In this document: positions 1 through 11,239 of the stretch, piece after piece
Layout of the letters: the number at the start of each line of letters is the position of its first letter
Position numbering within the stretch: position 1 is the stretch's first letter
Origin: Protonemura montana
Taxonomy: Eukaryota > Arthropoda > Insecta > Plecoptera > Nemouridae
Assembly (NCBI GenBank): GCA_947568835.1
Contig: OX387603.1
Location: forward strand, 5,988,701 to 6,052,700
Length of the DNA stretch: 64,000 bases
Direction of reading: 5' to 3'
Made by a program: the position numbers and the translations under genes
The notes under the pieces: model-generated
The model's database searches: none
Seen by the model: only the letters and a program-made list of their open reading frames with translations
What the model was told of the DNA's origin: nothing

Positions 1-2700
1 TGCGCAGCACGAAAAACACCTGCAACTCAGAACAGTGGAGTAGGATTACTTGAAATCAGATTGTTGGATGATTGAAGTTTCGACTTGCCGGGACAAAGAT
101 GATTTCTTCTTTGATTTTTATAGACAAAATGGATGAACAGATTTGGAGAACATTTTCAGGACAGCAGTGACATTTTTTAATCTTCTTGTTTCAATGCGCC
201 CTTAGCATTTTTTGTTTCTTCGTGTTCAGCCCCAAATTCGAAGAGGAACCAGTAATTAATATACATTTTTCGAAAATTATTATTATATGTCTCGCAACGC
301 TCGTCCGCCATCGTGGCACCACTGTAGATTAAATCTACTTGACTAGCGGCAATGTTTTCTTTCTGTGCAAATGATGCCTAAACTCTGCGTTATTTGATAA
401 ATAAGAACGCAATGCGTTAGTAGGCAACCCTCGCTCTGCCGCGAAACACGGGTTGCCTAGTCGTCTTTCTGCAGGCAAACGCTAAGTTTTATTCTGGGGA
501 AAAAAACCATTCAAATTATACAAAGTTCGTTATAAAATAATTTAGTTCTTTTAAATGCAATTACGTTTGCATCAAACTCCTCTAAGTACATACAAATAAT
601 TGCAGGTTAATACAGTTTATAAGCTCGCTAGATTCCCAACGTCCATGCTTCATTTAAAATTTCCTGACAAAAATTTCCACCCGATTACTTACTTCTTATG
701 CTTTTGCTTACGTAGAGAACCACCGTCTTTTCAAGAGACAGGGAAAGTAGTTTTGTTTTCGCTCACCGATAAAATACATTTGAGAATGGGTTTCACTCAA
801 TTGACAATCCCAAATTATTCTTTTAATAAAAGCGACGAACTCCAAAGGCACCACGTACCAGAAAAACTTGTTACCAGAGGAAGACTTGCGACTATCCAAG
901 CTGAATGCATATTGGGTGACGGTAGGCATCCCGAGCACGGCCAAGCAACAGCAATTGCCTAGTCAAATGACTGCAGGCGTATATCGACACCGTGAACACG
1001 TCTGTTAATTGTTATGTAACTTATTTCGGTCTGAAGTGATGATAAATAAGTAGAATTTCTTAGATTCCACACACTTGAATATGTTAATGTGATAGAAAAA
1101 AGGTTTAATTTAAAAATAGCATTAGCTGCTTAGGTATCGGAAAAAGTAGCCATGATGAGGCAAATACTCCTCTAACAACAAATCACTTGCTCACATGCAT
1201 GTACTCACCGTGTCCGATAGTTCAGAGAGTTTGGCCAGGTAGTAGAGGTACACAGCACGCGCAACCTACAATGTTAACATTATTTTTAATTTTAGTTTCG
1301 AGCAAGAGCGCAAGGTGGCGCTACGGTAAAGAAGCCCAAAGCGAAAGAACGCATTTTGACTTGCCATCTAAAAGTTGTTCTCACAAAGACAACATTCTAA
1401 TGGTTTTCTTTGATTTCTGTTACTATTTATAAGGTTCATTTTCACATAATTCATCGTTCACTAACAGGTTAACACTCAAAGAAGACCAAAACTGCCCAAC
1501 ATCGGCCCTTGTAACAAAAAAATCCTATCCTTCTCGCCCCTTTCTGCCCCCTCCTGCAAATTTCTGGTCCTTTATGCCCTTTCCTGCCTCTTAGTGCCCC
1601 TTTCTGCCTTTTCGTGCTCCTTCGTGTCCTTATCGTCTCACCCGCAAAGCTTCGGGGCTGCTCGAAAAGTCGACTGGCTGGCAACGCCAGCTGTATTTGT
1701 AAAGCCATGCCGCGTCCAGACCCTGAAACATGAAAGAAATTACATCAACCCATTGCGACCACGGAAAAGATCTGCTCAAAGATGCCAGCTCAAAGATGTT
1801 TGGTTTTTTTTTACTGCGGTTGTTAAAAGTTTTTAGGTTTTAACAAGTTTGGTGGTTGTTCTTGTGCTTGTATTGGTTTCAGTACGCAATCTGTTATGAG
1901 ATTTTTATTCTTTGATCGATCTTGAAGAGAGGTGTTTTCCTATGAGAACATCTGCGGCTCAATTTCTATGGCTCTATCGCCGAATCTGAGACCACTCACA
2001 AGAATCAGTGGCATATAATTAAAACAGAATAATCGTGATTTGATTTTTCTTAGAACAACTAGTAATAACTTTATTAGCAATTTATTGAACGTTTGTCAAA
2101 ATGTAACGACTAATTACAAAGTGCCTACAGTAGAATTCAGAAATTCTTCAAGCAACTCGAAGCGCCAAAAATTTGGATTACTAAAAGTGGGTGATATCGG
2201 AGCAGTTTAGTCATGCTTCCTACTTGACACAAAATTTAGTCACTGGACCTACCCGCGATTCTTTGCTACTTTCACCATTTCTCCACGACATTTTTAGCAT
2301 TGCTGCTGGAACTGCATGACTAACCTATATGGCATTGTCCAAACACATACGTAACTCCAGAGCATGAATCGGTATGTACTGCAGCCTAGAATTGCCTCTA
2401 AGAGAGTCTGCACAGACAAACTTCAAGTACATTTACTCTGAGATCTGCCTCTCCAACAATTTTCGTACCTAATACTTTTTTACTAGGTGCTGAAAAGCCG
2501 CACTAGATCTTAAAAGGTTGTCCAGGGACCAAGTATCAAATACAAAGAAGGTAAAAGAAAATAGCCTTATCCTATGACAGAGAAAATATCTCAGTATATG
2601 GCTAAAATGGTTGTGGGAAATTATCGAATGCCACAACAAAGATAGCGGGTCACCAGGATTTCCTAATCGGAAAATCGATTACCCCTCAAGACACATTTAC
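1..2700. other. Left flank, intron of ELOVL gene A
   Basis: By orientation this should be intron 2 of the minus-strand ELOVL gene. No exon with the CQPVDYS signature was found on the minus strand. Apart from the pyrimidine minisatellite at 1538-1635 I see only AT-rich sequence. Confidence 0.5.
1538..1635 (+). repeat. Pyrimidine-rich minisatellite, period about 13 bp
   Basis: Degenerate repeats of ccctttctgcc (with variants cctttatgccc, ccctttcctgcc, ccttttcgtgct). The minus strand translates to a Lys/Arg-rich frame that is an artefact of the repeat. Confidence 0.65.
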
Positions 2701-2888
2701 CTCGTATAGAAGGTAGACGCTGATTGCGACTTGCACGGCGTTGTACACGACCATCGTCCTCTCAATGGAGAGCGGCTTACGATCCTTCATATACGCCGGC
2801 CCCCATCGTAACACGAACATAAGGTAGACGCCGAGAATGTAGAAACAGACGGGATCGCGCACCAGGAACCAGTCGTTGGTGCGGGGGT
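2701..2888 (-). CDS. ELOVL gene A, coding exon 2
   Basis: The exon is 188 bases, preceded by the acceptor ccctccag and followed by the donor gtaaat. With the one base carried from exon 1 it gives 63 codons without a stop. It encodes the DPRTNDW motif, membrane segment 1, the cytosolic DRKP loop and the start of membrane segment 2, ending in LYE at a phase-0 junction. Both the phases and the end point match exon 2 of the plus-strand paralogue (47621-47811). Confidence 0.92.
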
Positions 2889-3660
2889 CTGGAGGGTGAC
2901 AACAAAATTGGGTTTTCAGGTTTTTTTGGTTTTTCTGGCGTTTCCAAACCAGCAAGCGAATGACGGAACAAAATTGGGTTTATATGATAGGAAGAGTATC
3001 AGCGCCAATGTTAAATTGTCGTCGTGGAAATTATCGACGGGTAACTTCTATACCGACATAAAGGGCAGTCGCCCAGAGGTGGAGTCCTCGTTGTTTCGAG
3101 TGTTAAGGAATTAAATTTTTATTTAAATAAAATTAATTAATTTTATTGATGCTAACAGAGATTAAAAAAAATTAATCGATATTTCGAGTCGAGCGATTAA
3201 ATTGTAGCAGTTTGTGGAATCGACCATTTTTACTGGTTTTGAAGTTTTGACAACTTAAGTTATCTAAGGTATTCGAAGAGTGCATGTTCCACAATTGTGA
3301 ATTGAAACGATGCGAAGGGTTTGACACAGAATTTGATGCATTTAGAACCTGGTTTGAATGTTTTTCAACCTCTAGAATCTAATGAAACATTTTAAATCAG
3401 GTTTCTGTTAAATTTTTGCTTTTTTTGAGAATGTCGAAGAATTTGTATGAAAATTGGACCATTAAAATACAAAAGTGACTGAAATTTGATCGGGACAAAA
3501 TGTATCTGGATGTACGCGATAGAAAACTCCAGAATTCGAGAGATGCTTCGAAGGAAATAGCAATGACATGTTTATCACCTGCGAGGTCGACCATCAAAAA
3601 TTCGTAGAGCTGAGCGAAGTTCTCCACGCTGCCCAATGTTCGGTTGGACATTGTCGCCAT
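2701..3660 (-). CDS. ELOVL-type very-long-chain fatty acid elongase, 5' part (gene continues beyond left edge)
   Basis: ELOVL proteins are ER membrane enzymes that catalyse the condensation step of fatty-acid elongation, joining malonyl-CoA to a long acyl-CoA. Two coding exons are visible, 3660-3579 and 2888-2701, giving the first 90 residues. Residues 28-34 read DPRTNDW, followed by a hydrophobic first membrane segment (about 41-55), the motif DRKP and a VYN-x-x-QV-x-x-S stretch ending in LLYE. This is the standard N-terminal pattern of animal ELOVLs. The catalytic HxxHH part is missing because it lies in later exons. I found no exon 3 in positions 1-2700, so the next intron is at least 2.7 kb. 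The gene is a diverged paralogue of the plus-strand gene at 47165-56204, with the same phase-1 first intron and the same exon 2 end. The ELOVL subtype cannot be fixed from this part. Confidence 0.9.
3579..3660 (-). CDS. ELOVL gene A, coding exon 1
   Basis: This 82-base exon encodes 27 residues starting MATMSNRTLG plus one base of the next codon. The start is the first ATG, in the context CAAGATGGC, which is the same context as in the paralogue at 47165. The exon ends in GCAG followed by the donor gtgata, leaving phase 1, which fits the acceptor at 2889 exactly. A second in-frame Met lies at residue 4. The nearest upstream acceptor is at about 3713-3715 (gttttcag), so the 5' UTR is probably split by an intron. 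Confidence 0.85.
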
Positions 3661-3703
3661 CTTGGATCGAAGCGTGACTCCTACTTCTAGAGGGCTGTGC
3701 GGT

Positions 3704-3715
3704 GCTGCAGACCTG
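3704..3715 (-). other. Probable 5' UTR splice acceptor(s) of ELOVL gene A
   Basis: On the minus strand a short pyrimidine-containing stretch gttttcag ends at 3713, and a second cag ends at 3705, both about 45-52 bases before the ATG. The paralogue also has an acceptor just before its ATG (24 bases before). By analogy I infer a non-coding first exon further right, which I could not identify. Confidence 0.45.
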
Positions 3716-5324
3716 AAAACAGCATGCGATGAGAACTAGCGTTCAGTGTGCAGGTTATAGGTAGAGACAAACGCCGCCAAATGACTACTTTACCGACAAA
3801 AATACAGAGTACCGGAACACGACGTTAAGTGGAGTCACTGTCGTATAAAACTGTAATTCGATATTTCTCGTAGGTTACTCGCTTTTGAGACTTTTCATGC
3901 TCAAATGATCTCCGTAAATGTTAATCTCAACGATTAATATACAGGTAACGATATTGAAATATCTTGTAATCAAAGTTTTACTATGAAATAAAACCCAAAT
4001 TTTCTTCCATCTCGTTTTCAAATCAAAATAAAATCAAAAGGAGACCGTTAAATTTGTAACACCACCATAAAAACTAGAATTTGCACGTGGTCAAAAGTCG
4101 CCCTATTACGTCGAAAGTGTCAAATGTCTCACATTGGTCGTGAATTTCGAACCATAAAAGACAATTAAATTAAAACTATGATTTGCAAGGTTGGTAAGAT
4201 TGCCAATCAAGTTCAAAGCTTTAAAAGCATGTAGTAAAATTGCCAACACACCCGTGCCAAAAAGGTACTGTTATGGAGCAAGCGATGCCCCCCTGTTCTT
4301 CACCGTGAGCTTGTGTATTGAACGGATGGCGCCCACCGCCTCGTATATTATAGCGTCGAGAATAGGAGAAGAATCACACCAATGAGAATGCGTCAGAGAT
4401 ATACTTCAGGGGAAAACAATTTTCTTGAAGGTCGCTAGCGCGGGAAGACCCGAGAGACAAGAGGGCCTTTACATGATAGAAGATGGCACGATTAATACCA
4501 AACAAGCTCAAAGTTTCAGAGTCAAATGAGTTGAGACAATTACTGACAGGTATAACACTGCAATCAGTACTTGTAACAATCCCCTTATTGCAATTGTGTT
4601 GATGATTGCAAATATATGCATGCATATGAAATTCGCTTCATTGCTTGCACCGAGTCAACAACAATCAACATTGGCAACTTGATCATTACACTGTACTTTT
4701 TTTTTTCTGTACAAATTTATGTAATACACACACTTTTCAGTCAAAGAAGGTATCATTTCAAAGCCCTCTTGAGCCATGTTTGTCATTAGCTAATGAAAAC
4801 AAATGGTATCTTCTCTCACGGGCTAGACCAAAAATACTTCTTCTACGACTACGACTGTACGATTTGCATTCACCCCTAATAAATTAGGATTCTAGAATAA
4901 AATAGGCTGAACAAATGAGTATTTATTTTGTTATAACTATTGCTTCGCAAACGCTCTTTATCGTATTGAATGATGAGAGTTAAGTAAGATTCAAGACATA
5001 CTAATCCTTTTAGAGTGCGACAAATATAAATGACCTGCTTCTTTAAAAATGTGGCAACGAAATGTGTGAGAAATTATTCTCGGTTAAGCAAAGCTTCAAA
5101 ATTTCCAAAAATCTAAAAAAAAAACACTAGAAAAATGCCAATAATTCAAAAATGTGAAAACTTGGGGATCTGTAATTTTTAGGCAACGTGGTCAAAATAT
5201 TTAAAACATTTCATTAAGTTTTGTCAAGTTTTTTTGACATTTATTTAGTTTCAAAATTTTCCTTTTTTAACTCTAATTAAAAAATAAAACGTAGCAGATC
5301 TGAGTTCATAGATTTTAAATATCC
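3716..5324. other. AT-rich intergenic sequence
   Basis: This should hold the promoter and first exon of ELOVL gene A, but no convincing promoter element was found. The short open frames here show no family signature. Confidence 0.4.
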
Positions 5325-5461
5325 CGTAAACGTGTAATTCAAATCGGTCCAGCCATTGCTTGGTCAGTAGCGTACGAAATAAATCACAAAAATAAATATT
5401 CAAGAAACAAGACGGTCGTTTTTTTCCGGGTAGTCAAATATAGTCTTCGCTACGCTCATCC
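5325..5461 (-). repeat. Dispersed repeat R, copy a
   Basis: On the minus strand: gagcgtagcgaagactatat, gactacccgg, gctactgaccaagcaatggc and tggaccgatttgaatt, matching copy c. Confidence 0.55.
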
Positions 5462-5639
5462 AATTATAACGTATAAACTGAAGACGTGGAATTTGTTTAA
5501 TTTATAGACTTTATTGCGATCTCGTAGGATTGAAGAGTTGTTAGTATTCAAACCTTCCGAGGGTCCCTCATGATTCCTCACAAAAGTAAACTGTCAGTAG
5601 ACAAAAAATAAGTTGGCACTGCATTCGCAGCGCATGGGC

Positions 5640-6165
5640 TCGTACCCACACAACACAGTGATGTTGTCACGATTGGACAGTGATACCATTTAATGTTTTT
5701 AATGACATCCTCAGGAACTTGCCCACGTCACATTATTATACCATTGTGATGTTGTCACAAAGATCATTTGTCTCAGAATTCTTTACACATTCATATGCTT
5801 TTTGATACCATTAATGGTATCCTCAGGATGTGTTTTGGGAATCGGAAAGGAACAAAGGAATTGAAAACAAAATACTTTTTCGATTTTCCATACCATTGCA
5901 TATTAATTCGTAGGCAAACATATGATAAAGAAACACAAATTATATATATCCAATATAAATTAGTTAATGTGGCAATAGCGATATCCTCAGAAGCTTGCAG
6001 ACATAGCATTATTACATCATTGTGATGTTGCTTAAATATTCGCTCCACTTTTTGTTACATATTTGTATACATTTTGGTACCATTAATGGTATGCTAATGA
6101 TGTGTTCTAGGGGCTGGAAAGAACCAGGCAAATTAAAAATAAAATTATATGCATAAAAAGCTATT
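5640..6165. repeat. Diverged tandem repeat, period about 273 bp
   Basis: Blocks recur in order: cctcaggaacttgc (5711) with cctcagaagcttgc (5984), cattgtgatgttg, and taccattaatggtat followed by ggaa(t/-)cggaaaggaac or gggctggaaagaacc. The left end starts with cccacacaacacagtgatgt. Confidence 0.6.
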
Positions 6166-6420
6166 TTAATATCAAGGATAATATCAAGAAAATTTACTCG
6201 ACTAAATTTGTTTCTGGAACTCGATAGTTTTAATATCGAATTTTGAAGTTATTCTAGAAACAAAACCTGAGCTTTATATTTGGTCTTGTTACAAAAGCTA
6301 ATTAGATGCAAAGCAAGAAGGTAAATGTTCATTTACACGGGGATGCCACTAATGGAATAAGGCTAATACATTTTGCAACCCTGTGCGGCTGCTTTGGTTT
6401 GGTTTGAAAAACTCATTTCT

Positions 6421-6846
6421 GTTAGTCGACAGTCCAGTGGACTAGCGACTAATAATTTGTAGTCCTTGTTCCACTCAATTAAAATAATAACGTTAGGCCA
6501 GTGGAAAAACGTCTTACTATTTGTAGACCCTCTTTCAATTTATAAGACGGGGCTGACTTTTTTTGGTGAATGAAACGTAAATTGAAATAGGTACACACTG
6601 AACCCTGGAAATTAGTGGGCAATTTCATTTTAATTTGCTTGCATTCACCAAAATATTACTGACCATCTTTTATTAATTTCAAATGCGTCTAAAAACTGTC
6701 GACGTTTGTCCACTGGACTAGCGCGAATTACATTTTAATTTTAACCGAGTGGAACATGGACTAAAAACTGTTAGTAGCTAATCCACTTGACTAATGACTG
6801 ACATAAATTAGTTGTCATTCCACTGGAATACTGACTAAAATAGTTA
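6421..6846. mobile_element. Foldback (MITE-like) element, long imperfect palindrome
   Basis: The stretch 6421-6586 pairs with about 6629-6806 as an imperfect inverted repeat around a 40-bp centre. Shared blocks include ccagtggactagcgact against its complement near 6790, agtcc(t/a)tgttccactc, and tttggtgaatg at the centre. A further copy of the outer unit follows at 6806-6846. There is no coding capacity. Confidence 0.75.
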
Positions 6847-7021
6847 AACTCTCGTCCAGACGAGCACAGCGGTGTACCGAACATTTTTCTGATTCTTCAG
6901 AAGTGAGATGAAACAACAATGTTTTTAAATATCTTTCAACATTTTTTAAAAGAAAAATTTCGCAATTGTCAGGGAAAGTTGTATCAAAAGAGTTTTGAAG
7001 ATAGATTTTCCTAATTACTGA

Positions 7022-7185
7022 TTACTCTACTGCAGAATCCTCGCTGCTGGACGCGGCTATTTGATTCTTTTTTGCTTTGGCAAACTGCTTGATCCTTGTA
7101 CCAGCGTGCAGGATCCAGTTTTTTGCTTTTGCTTCAATAGCTGCATTGGTTGCATCAGGTAGATTTGGCATCTTTTTAACAGCAG
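7022..7185 (-). CDS. DUF4806 gene, exon C (last exon)
   Basis: The exon has 164 bases after the acceptor tttgttacag. It completes the split Ala codon and encodes AVKKMPNLPDATNAAIEAKA, then KNWILHAG and a basic then acidic C-terminus before TAA. Alternating positions in ATNAAIEAKAKNWI fit the helical end of DUF4806. A possible AATAAA lies at 6674-6669, inside the foldback repeat downstream. Confidence 0.72.
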
Positions 7186-8314
7186 CTGTAACAAATTCAA
7201 TTTAAGTAGAGGTTTTGGTCACTGGGGTACCGTGCAAAAATATGTGAAATAAAAAGGGAATTCCACAAAAACCTTGATTAGAGAATTTCGATTGGAATGT
7301 CAAAAGGCATACTCAAGATTGTCAGTAAGCCATAGGGAATAGTGGGGTAAAAATGAGATACACAAAAAGAGACGGGTGAAAAATAAAAGGACCGGCTTGT
7401 TGCCCTGGCTTAAAAATAAATTAATGGATATGTGAACTTTGATCAACATTCATGCATAAAAATAAGGCACATAGTTGTAACAAATTCTTGGTGTGAAAAA
7501 ATTCTAAAAATTCCAAAACATGTTGGAAATTATTTCCCCTTTTTCCATTGGAAATGGGTGTAGTTTTTAGTGTTTTTGCTCAAACCCAGGGTCGCCAGAA
7601 AGTTTCCCTGTCGATTTTGAAACTATTGCTGTCCAAAATACAACATCACCACAAAAATGTTTTAAAAGCACTCGTTCTACAAACTTACCAATTATTGATG
7701 CCGTTAGAAGCAGATTTGAAAATTTCTTCTTCCCTGTCGCCCCATCCCAAGTGAACTTTACGGCGACTTCGTTTGCGCAAACCATCACCAGCAATCGGCG
7801 CACAGCGGAGCCGATGTCCACCCCACCAACTTCAGCCATGTGTTTGATCTGGTAGGGCATAAGTAAACATTATCAAAGAGGCTACATTACTAAATTAATG
7901 CTATTTCACTTTTGCACAATTGCACTTACCAAAGCTTTTCTTAAGCCCGACTCATTTCCTAGCTTTGCCTCTAGGCTCTCGAGTTCCGACAGGGTTCTCA
8001 GGGGGAAAACAGCTGAGAAATAGTTGGAGTATTCGTCCTCTACCTCTCCTGTACCGGCACCCGACATGAGTTTTTTCAAAATGGTAGCAAGTGTGTCGTA
8101 CATTTCTTTCAAGCCGCATCTTAGCAAGTATAGTTTTCGGTCCACTGAACGTTGCCATTCTGAAAGCAATTATGTTAATATTCCACAATTACATTTAAAA
8201 TACAATAGGTAATAGCTTAGTAAAGCATGAACAATTCACCTCTATCAGAAGATGACTGATCTACATGGACACTCTTCCTATGTTTTGATGCAGGCTGAGC
8301 AAAACTGGGTGTGT
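7022..8314 (-). CDS. DUF4806-domain protein, 3' four exons
   Basis: Four exons (8314-8240, 8159-7930, 7848-7689, 7185-7022) join with matching phases into about 209 residues ending at TAA (7024-7022). The linker is polar and Ser-rich. The second exon has a basic or amphipathic helix followed by FPLRTLSELESLEAKLGNES, and the third has AEVGGVDIGSAVRRLL, then ANEVAVKFTWDG and GKKKFSNL. This order (FPL-T-EL-E, GG-D-A-R-LL, N-W-G-GK-F) is the pattern I know from DUF4806, a domain of unknown function common in multicopy arthropod and cnidarian genes. The tail carries NWILHAG and an acidic end. All donors are GT and acceptors AG, and no stop interrupts the frame. This suggests an intact or recently active gene rather than an old pseudogene. 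The N-terminal exons were not found. Whether it is a host gene or transposon cargo is open. Confidence 0.75.
7689..7848 (-). CDS. DUF4806 gene, exon B
   Basis: The exon has 160 bases between the acceptor cctaccag and the donor gtaagttt. It encodes the domain core IKHMAEVGGVDIGSAVRRLL through the FTWDG and GKKKFSNL motifs, ending in phase 1. The upstream intron is 81 bases. Confidence 0.78.
7930..8159 (-). CDS. DUF4806 gene, exon A
   Basis: The exon has 230 bases between the acceptor ttgctttcag and the donor gtaagt. It encodes EWQRSVDRKLYLLRCGLKEM, a likely helix, then the FPLRTLSELESLEAKLG motif, ending KAL in phase 0. The intron upstream is only 80 bases. Confidence 0.75.
8240..8314 (-). 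CDS. DUF4806 gene, exon D (most 5' exon found)
   Basis: The exon has 75 bases between the acceptor cattctag and the donor gtgaat. It needs one base from an upstream exon (phase 1) and then encodes a Ser, His and Lys-rich linker including QPASKHRKSVHVDQSSSDR. It leaves one base for the next exon. Confidence 0.6.
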
Positions 8315-8429
8315 CTAGAATGATAACAAATAAATACATCATAATTCTGGCCTAAAATATATACTTGAAACATAACATCATACATAATAAGTCGACACAA
8401 CAGCATCCACATTTGGAAAGACGTTTTGA

Positions 8430-8545
8430 TTAATAACGGGCATCAGCAAGAATAGCTCTAATGTGTTCAGCGGAAAACTTGTCTGTATCCAGAGTGCACA
8501 ATAACAAGCCTTTGCCTAGATAGGTAGATAGGTCCGACCACACTG
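8430..8545 (-). CDS. Possible terminal coding exon (weak)
   Basis: On the minus strand, after a possible acceptor aaccag, a frame reads VWSDLSTYLGKGLLLCTLDT and then DKFSAEHIRAILADARY before TAA (8432-8430). The last part (LDxxKFxAxxIRAI) loosely resembles the end of a BEN domain. The stretch is short, the acceptor lacks a pyrimidine tract, and such lengths arise by chance. If real, it could be an alternative last exon of the gene that includes exon D, since both would take a phase-1 junction. Confidence 0.2.
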
Positions 8546-11239
8546 GTTATCACAGCACTACCATGCTGCCTTATGTTCTGTGCACAACTTCAATGTGTTA
8601 TAAAGGGGGTAAACAGATAAGGACTTACAATCCTAGCAAAATAGTACAGCCCCCAGCCACCATACCTTATAATATTATCTTCTCAGGAATTGCTCAATGC
8701 TAGCCTAAAAGGCAGGATTTCCACTGATTCCACCAGTCTAGGTAGTGATGATTATAGAGGTTAGAATGGCACGTTGTCGCAGTGTGGACACCTTTATCTA
8801 GATAAGGCAAAAAGAAACAACAGTCACTTAAGCATGATAACATAAAAACCAATTTCATGTGATATATAATTTATAACGATTCGAGTACCTATAAGCTTTG
8901 CAGTAAAACCAAATGTTCTAACGCCGGCTAGTAGGCACGGCCAGAGGCACGGCAACTGATGCCGGATGCGCCCTAACCTGTATTTCACGGCGCTCTGTGT
9001 GGATGGCGTGCCGGGCGCGAGCTGTTGGCGCGAGACATTGCGCATACATTCAAACCATGTTCAAACCACTTCAGCTCATCATAATTGTCTCAATTCACTC
9101 AAATAAATGAACAAAATAAATATCAGAAGGTAAAATTTTGTTCTAATGCAATGTCAATACTTACTTCTTTCTTTACTTCACACTTTCAGACTGATCTTCT
9201 AATGATTGCCGGCTGCCGAGTGCCGAGACATGTTGCCAGTCTGTTTCAGTTTGACCAGCTGTGTGTAGGAAGCGTGTCGCAAGTTTCATGGTGGCGGCTG
9301 CCATTCAAACCGCACTTTTTATTATTAAATTGTCACAATTCTGGTAAAAATTTAATCTTTGACATAATCAACAACATGCGGTAGAATTTGGTTATAATTG
9401 AAAGTATATACTTCCATCTTCCTCTTTTGGCAGTTTCAAGCTGGTCGTCTAGCGATTAGTATAAATGTTCGTGTTTGAACACAGAAGGCGACCCAAGAGG
9501 TTATGCTCAGCAGCCGCCTCGATCTCAATCATGACCGCGCAAACAAAGTGTGGACGCGTAACATTTAATGGTATTTTTAAAATACCATCACAATACAAGT
9601 AAAATGTATAAAGTTCGTCAATTCAAAAAGCATTAATTCGTATTTTTGTGATATCCTTAAAATTTATATTATAAATAGGGTAACAAAATAGCAAACACTT
9701 TATTATGGAATGATATTGTAATCGAATTGTGAAGATAACATTTAGTGTTCTAAAACACTAGTGTTTCGTTTGCAACCTCCTCACAACATCAGTGTGTTGT
9801 CTGGGTAATAGCTCGCCATTCTTGGCGCTGGCTCATTACAGCTATCCAGGAAGACCGTGAGAATAACTAAGCTTATAATAATTAACTATAAGCAGATGAG
9901 CCTCAATTAATATTTAATAATCATCAATTAGTGGTTTAGAAAGAGTTGAACTTGATCGAAGACATTGTTGTGACCTTGTGACTGTTGCACATCCAGGGCC
10001 ATCTCGAATAAACAACAACAAGCTGGTAGTTTTCCGCAAGGCTATTTAGATCTCTTGGTTTTGCACTTTTTTAAAATTCAGCTTGTATGACAGCTCCGTG
10101 GGATTTTCAAATAGAGGTTAAAACGAAATATTTCAGAGAAAAGCTGTCTATTCTCTGGATATCTTAAAAAAACTTCTTCGAAATTACGATGTAGATAAGC
10201 AAACTGCAAACCTCCCTTAGTTAAAAGTGCAGAGAGTTTTAATACCTTCTCCCAATAAATCTTTCAAGTATCAGAATTGAACGATTCGACGGTCCAAAGT
10301 AAACTACTATTGTATTGATGGTGTTTACCAGACGGAAGTTTACCTGACCATTGAAATTGAAGTCAGGCAATCCAATGCTCGTAAAACACGTTTTCAACCA
10401 ATTTTGACTATTGTGGCAAAAAACACCGAGGAAAACACTAAAATAGTACGGGCTTTTAGAGGAAATTCAAAATTAGGAACTCTCAAGATGGCGACCTGGG
10501 CTTTAAAGTCTCTTTAGGGCAACCGCTATCCAGGTTAATTGAGATCTGTGGTTTTTCAGCGTATTTAACTAAGAATTCTTATTATAATAATTACATTTCC
10601 GGTAAAAAGCATTTGCATATCTGACTGATTTCTGAAAGCTTATTATAGGAAAAGCATTTTGCCATTAAGTGGAAATGAGCCTGAGGATTTTCCTGCCTAC
10701 CACTGGCAGTAATTAATTTTCTCTAAAAACAACAAGATTCAAGATCTGCTAGAAAAACCCTTGTGAATAAACCCTCAACTCATCGTACTCTGGGCGTAGA
10801 TCGGTATGAAAATATTTATCGTCTTCAAGACGATTATAAATTAAAATAAGACGCATTTGCAGTAAGACGACACTACAAGACGACCTGTATGTGCGCAACA
10901 AATTAAGCGTCTGCTCATTATTCATCTGCATAAGTTATCAGAACCGTGGGTCAGCCTGATGGTCGAAGCAAGATTTTTTTCTAACCCATCCACGGGTTCA
11001 ATATAAAAACGTTTAAAAAATACTAATCTTTGTGCGTCAGCGAGCGTGCGCAAATAGGCGCTGGTGACGCATTAAATTCCCTCTGCACCATTAATGTAAA
11101 ATTAAATACAGAATTTACAACAAAAAAAATCTATGTAGAATATATTATTTTCTTAGTAAGCCTGGAGTTAAGGAGATTTTCTCAAAACCAACGCCAAAAT
11201 AGAAAGAAAACAGTTTAAGATTTCAAGGTCAAGACACCT
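8546..11239. other. Region upstream of the DUF4806 exons
   Basis: The missing 5' exons of the DUF4806 gene may lie here. A GC-rich stretch at 8880-9050 is open on the minus strand and ends in CAG|gttagg. Its phase does not fit exon D, so it is not called. Other contents are the repeat at 9545-9812 and plain AT-rich sequence. Confidence 0.4.
9545..9812 (-). repeat. Repeat related to 5.64 kb by its end sequence
   Basis: Read on the minus strand it begins ttacccagacaacacactga then tgttgt, matching the start of the 5640-6165 repeat (gtacccacacaacacagtga then tgttgt). It holds a palindrome aatggtatttttaaaatacc at the other end. It is probably a member of the same AT-rich element family. Confidence 0.45.

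Noticed and set aside
1469-1708. Lys/Arg-rich minus-strand frame
   Set aside because: It is produced by the pyrimidine-rich minisatellite at 1538-1635.
8824-9045. GC-rich minus-strand frame starting MRNVSRQQLAPGTPSTQSAV, as 5' exon of the DUF4806 gene
   Set aside because: Its donor (CAG|gttagg) leaves phase 2, whereas exon D needs phase 1; no linking exon was found.
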